A stretch of 28,109 bases of DNA from a virus: the IMG/VR virus record IMGVR_UViG_3300047444_000058, positions 1 through 28,109 of that record; one strand, 5' to 3'. Numbering within the stretch: the first letter of the stretch is position 1; the number at the start of each line of letters is the position of its first letter. The notes under the pieces are model-generated. The model searched no databases and was not told the DNA's origin. It saw only the letters and a list, made by a program, of their open reading frames with translations. A program made the translations under genes and the position numbers. Positions 28,105 to 28,109 of the stretch are shown in pieces.

Positions 28105-28109
28105 ATGTT
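28105..28109 (+). CDS. Start of a gene cut by the window end
   Basis: ATG at 28105-28107 with AGGGG seven nt upstream (28093-28097). Only the start codon and two bases are visible. Confidence 0.45.

Overview
The window looks like part of the genome of a lytic podovirus with a short T7-like tail. The host is probably a betaproteobacterium of the Burkholderiales. The phage assignment rests on one continuous minus-strand late operon that holds the full morphogenesis set: small and large terminase, portal, scaffold, major capsid protein, tail tubular A- and B-like proteins, three internal (ejection) proteins, a lytic transglycosylase, two receptor-binding proteins and a lysis cassette. No tape measure, sheath or integrase is visible. 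The host guess rests on a phage-encoded H-NS of the short betaproteobacterial type (26264-26611) and on rRNA-leader-like boxA sequences; both are inference. No RNA polymerase gene lies in this window.

Layout. Positions 1-950 (plus strand) hold the end of a class I ribonucleotide reductase small subunit and a small hypothetical gene. A hairpin at 953-986 separates them from the converging late operon. The late operon reads leftward from 24262 to about 1020: holin, tail fibre, tail spike, SAR-type endolysin, Rz with nested Rz1, TerS, TerL, portal, an AT-hook protein, tRNA-Asn, scaffold, capsid, a decoration-like protein, a terminator, tail tube A, a 56-aa protein, tail tube B, a GNAT-like protein, three internal virion proteins (the largest about 1708 aa), the transglycosylase, a small basic protein, an HNH-like protein and a small membrane protein. 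Nearly every junction overlaps by 1-8 nt or is a few nt apart, which points to translational coupling.

Positions 24263-24832 form the divergent control region. From 24833 rightward a plus-strand early cluster of small genes begins, most of them unknown, plus the H-NS gene. Between 26657 and 27821 lies about 1.16 kb with no convincing gene. It holds three tandem sigma70-type promoters carrying a shared ACAAAGTG/TGTAAC motif, a run of hairpins, a G-rich tract, three boxA-like elements (TCTTTAAC) about 255 nt apart, and a tRNA-like element ending in CCA. Two more small genes and the first codons of a third close the window.

How it fits together. The early transcripts probably start at TTGACA promoters under a common regulator and run rightward. 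The boxA elements suggest that the phage borrows the host rRNA antitermination machinery (NusB/NusE) to read through a structured leader or to make a non-coding RNA. The plus-strand genes at both ends would belong to one early/middle transcription unit if the genome is circularly permuted, with RNR near its end, facing the late operon at the 953-986 terminator. The most interesting untested region is 26660-27805.
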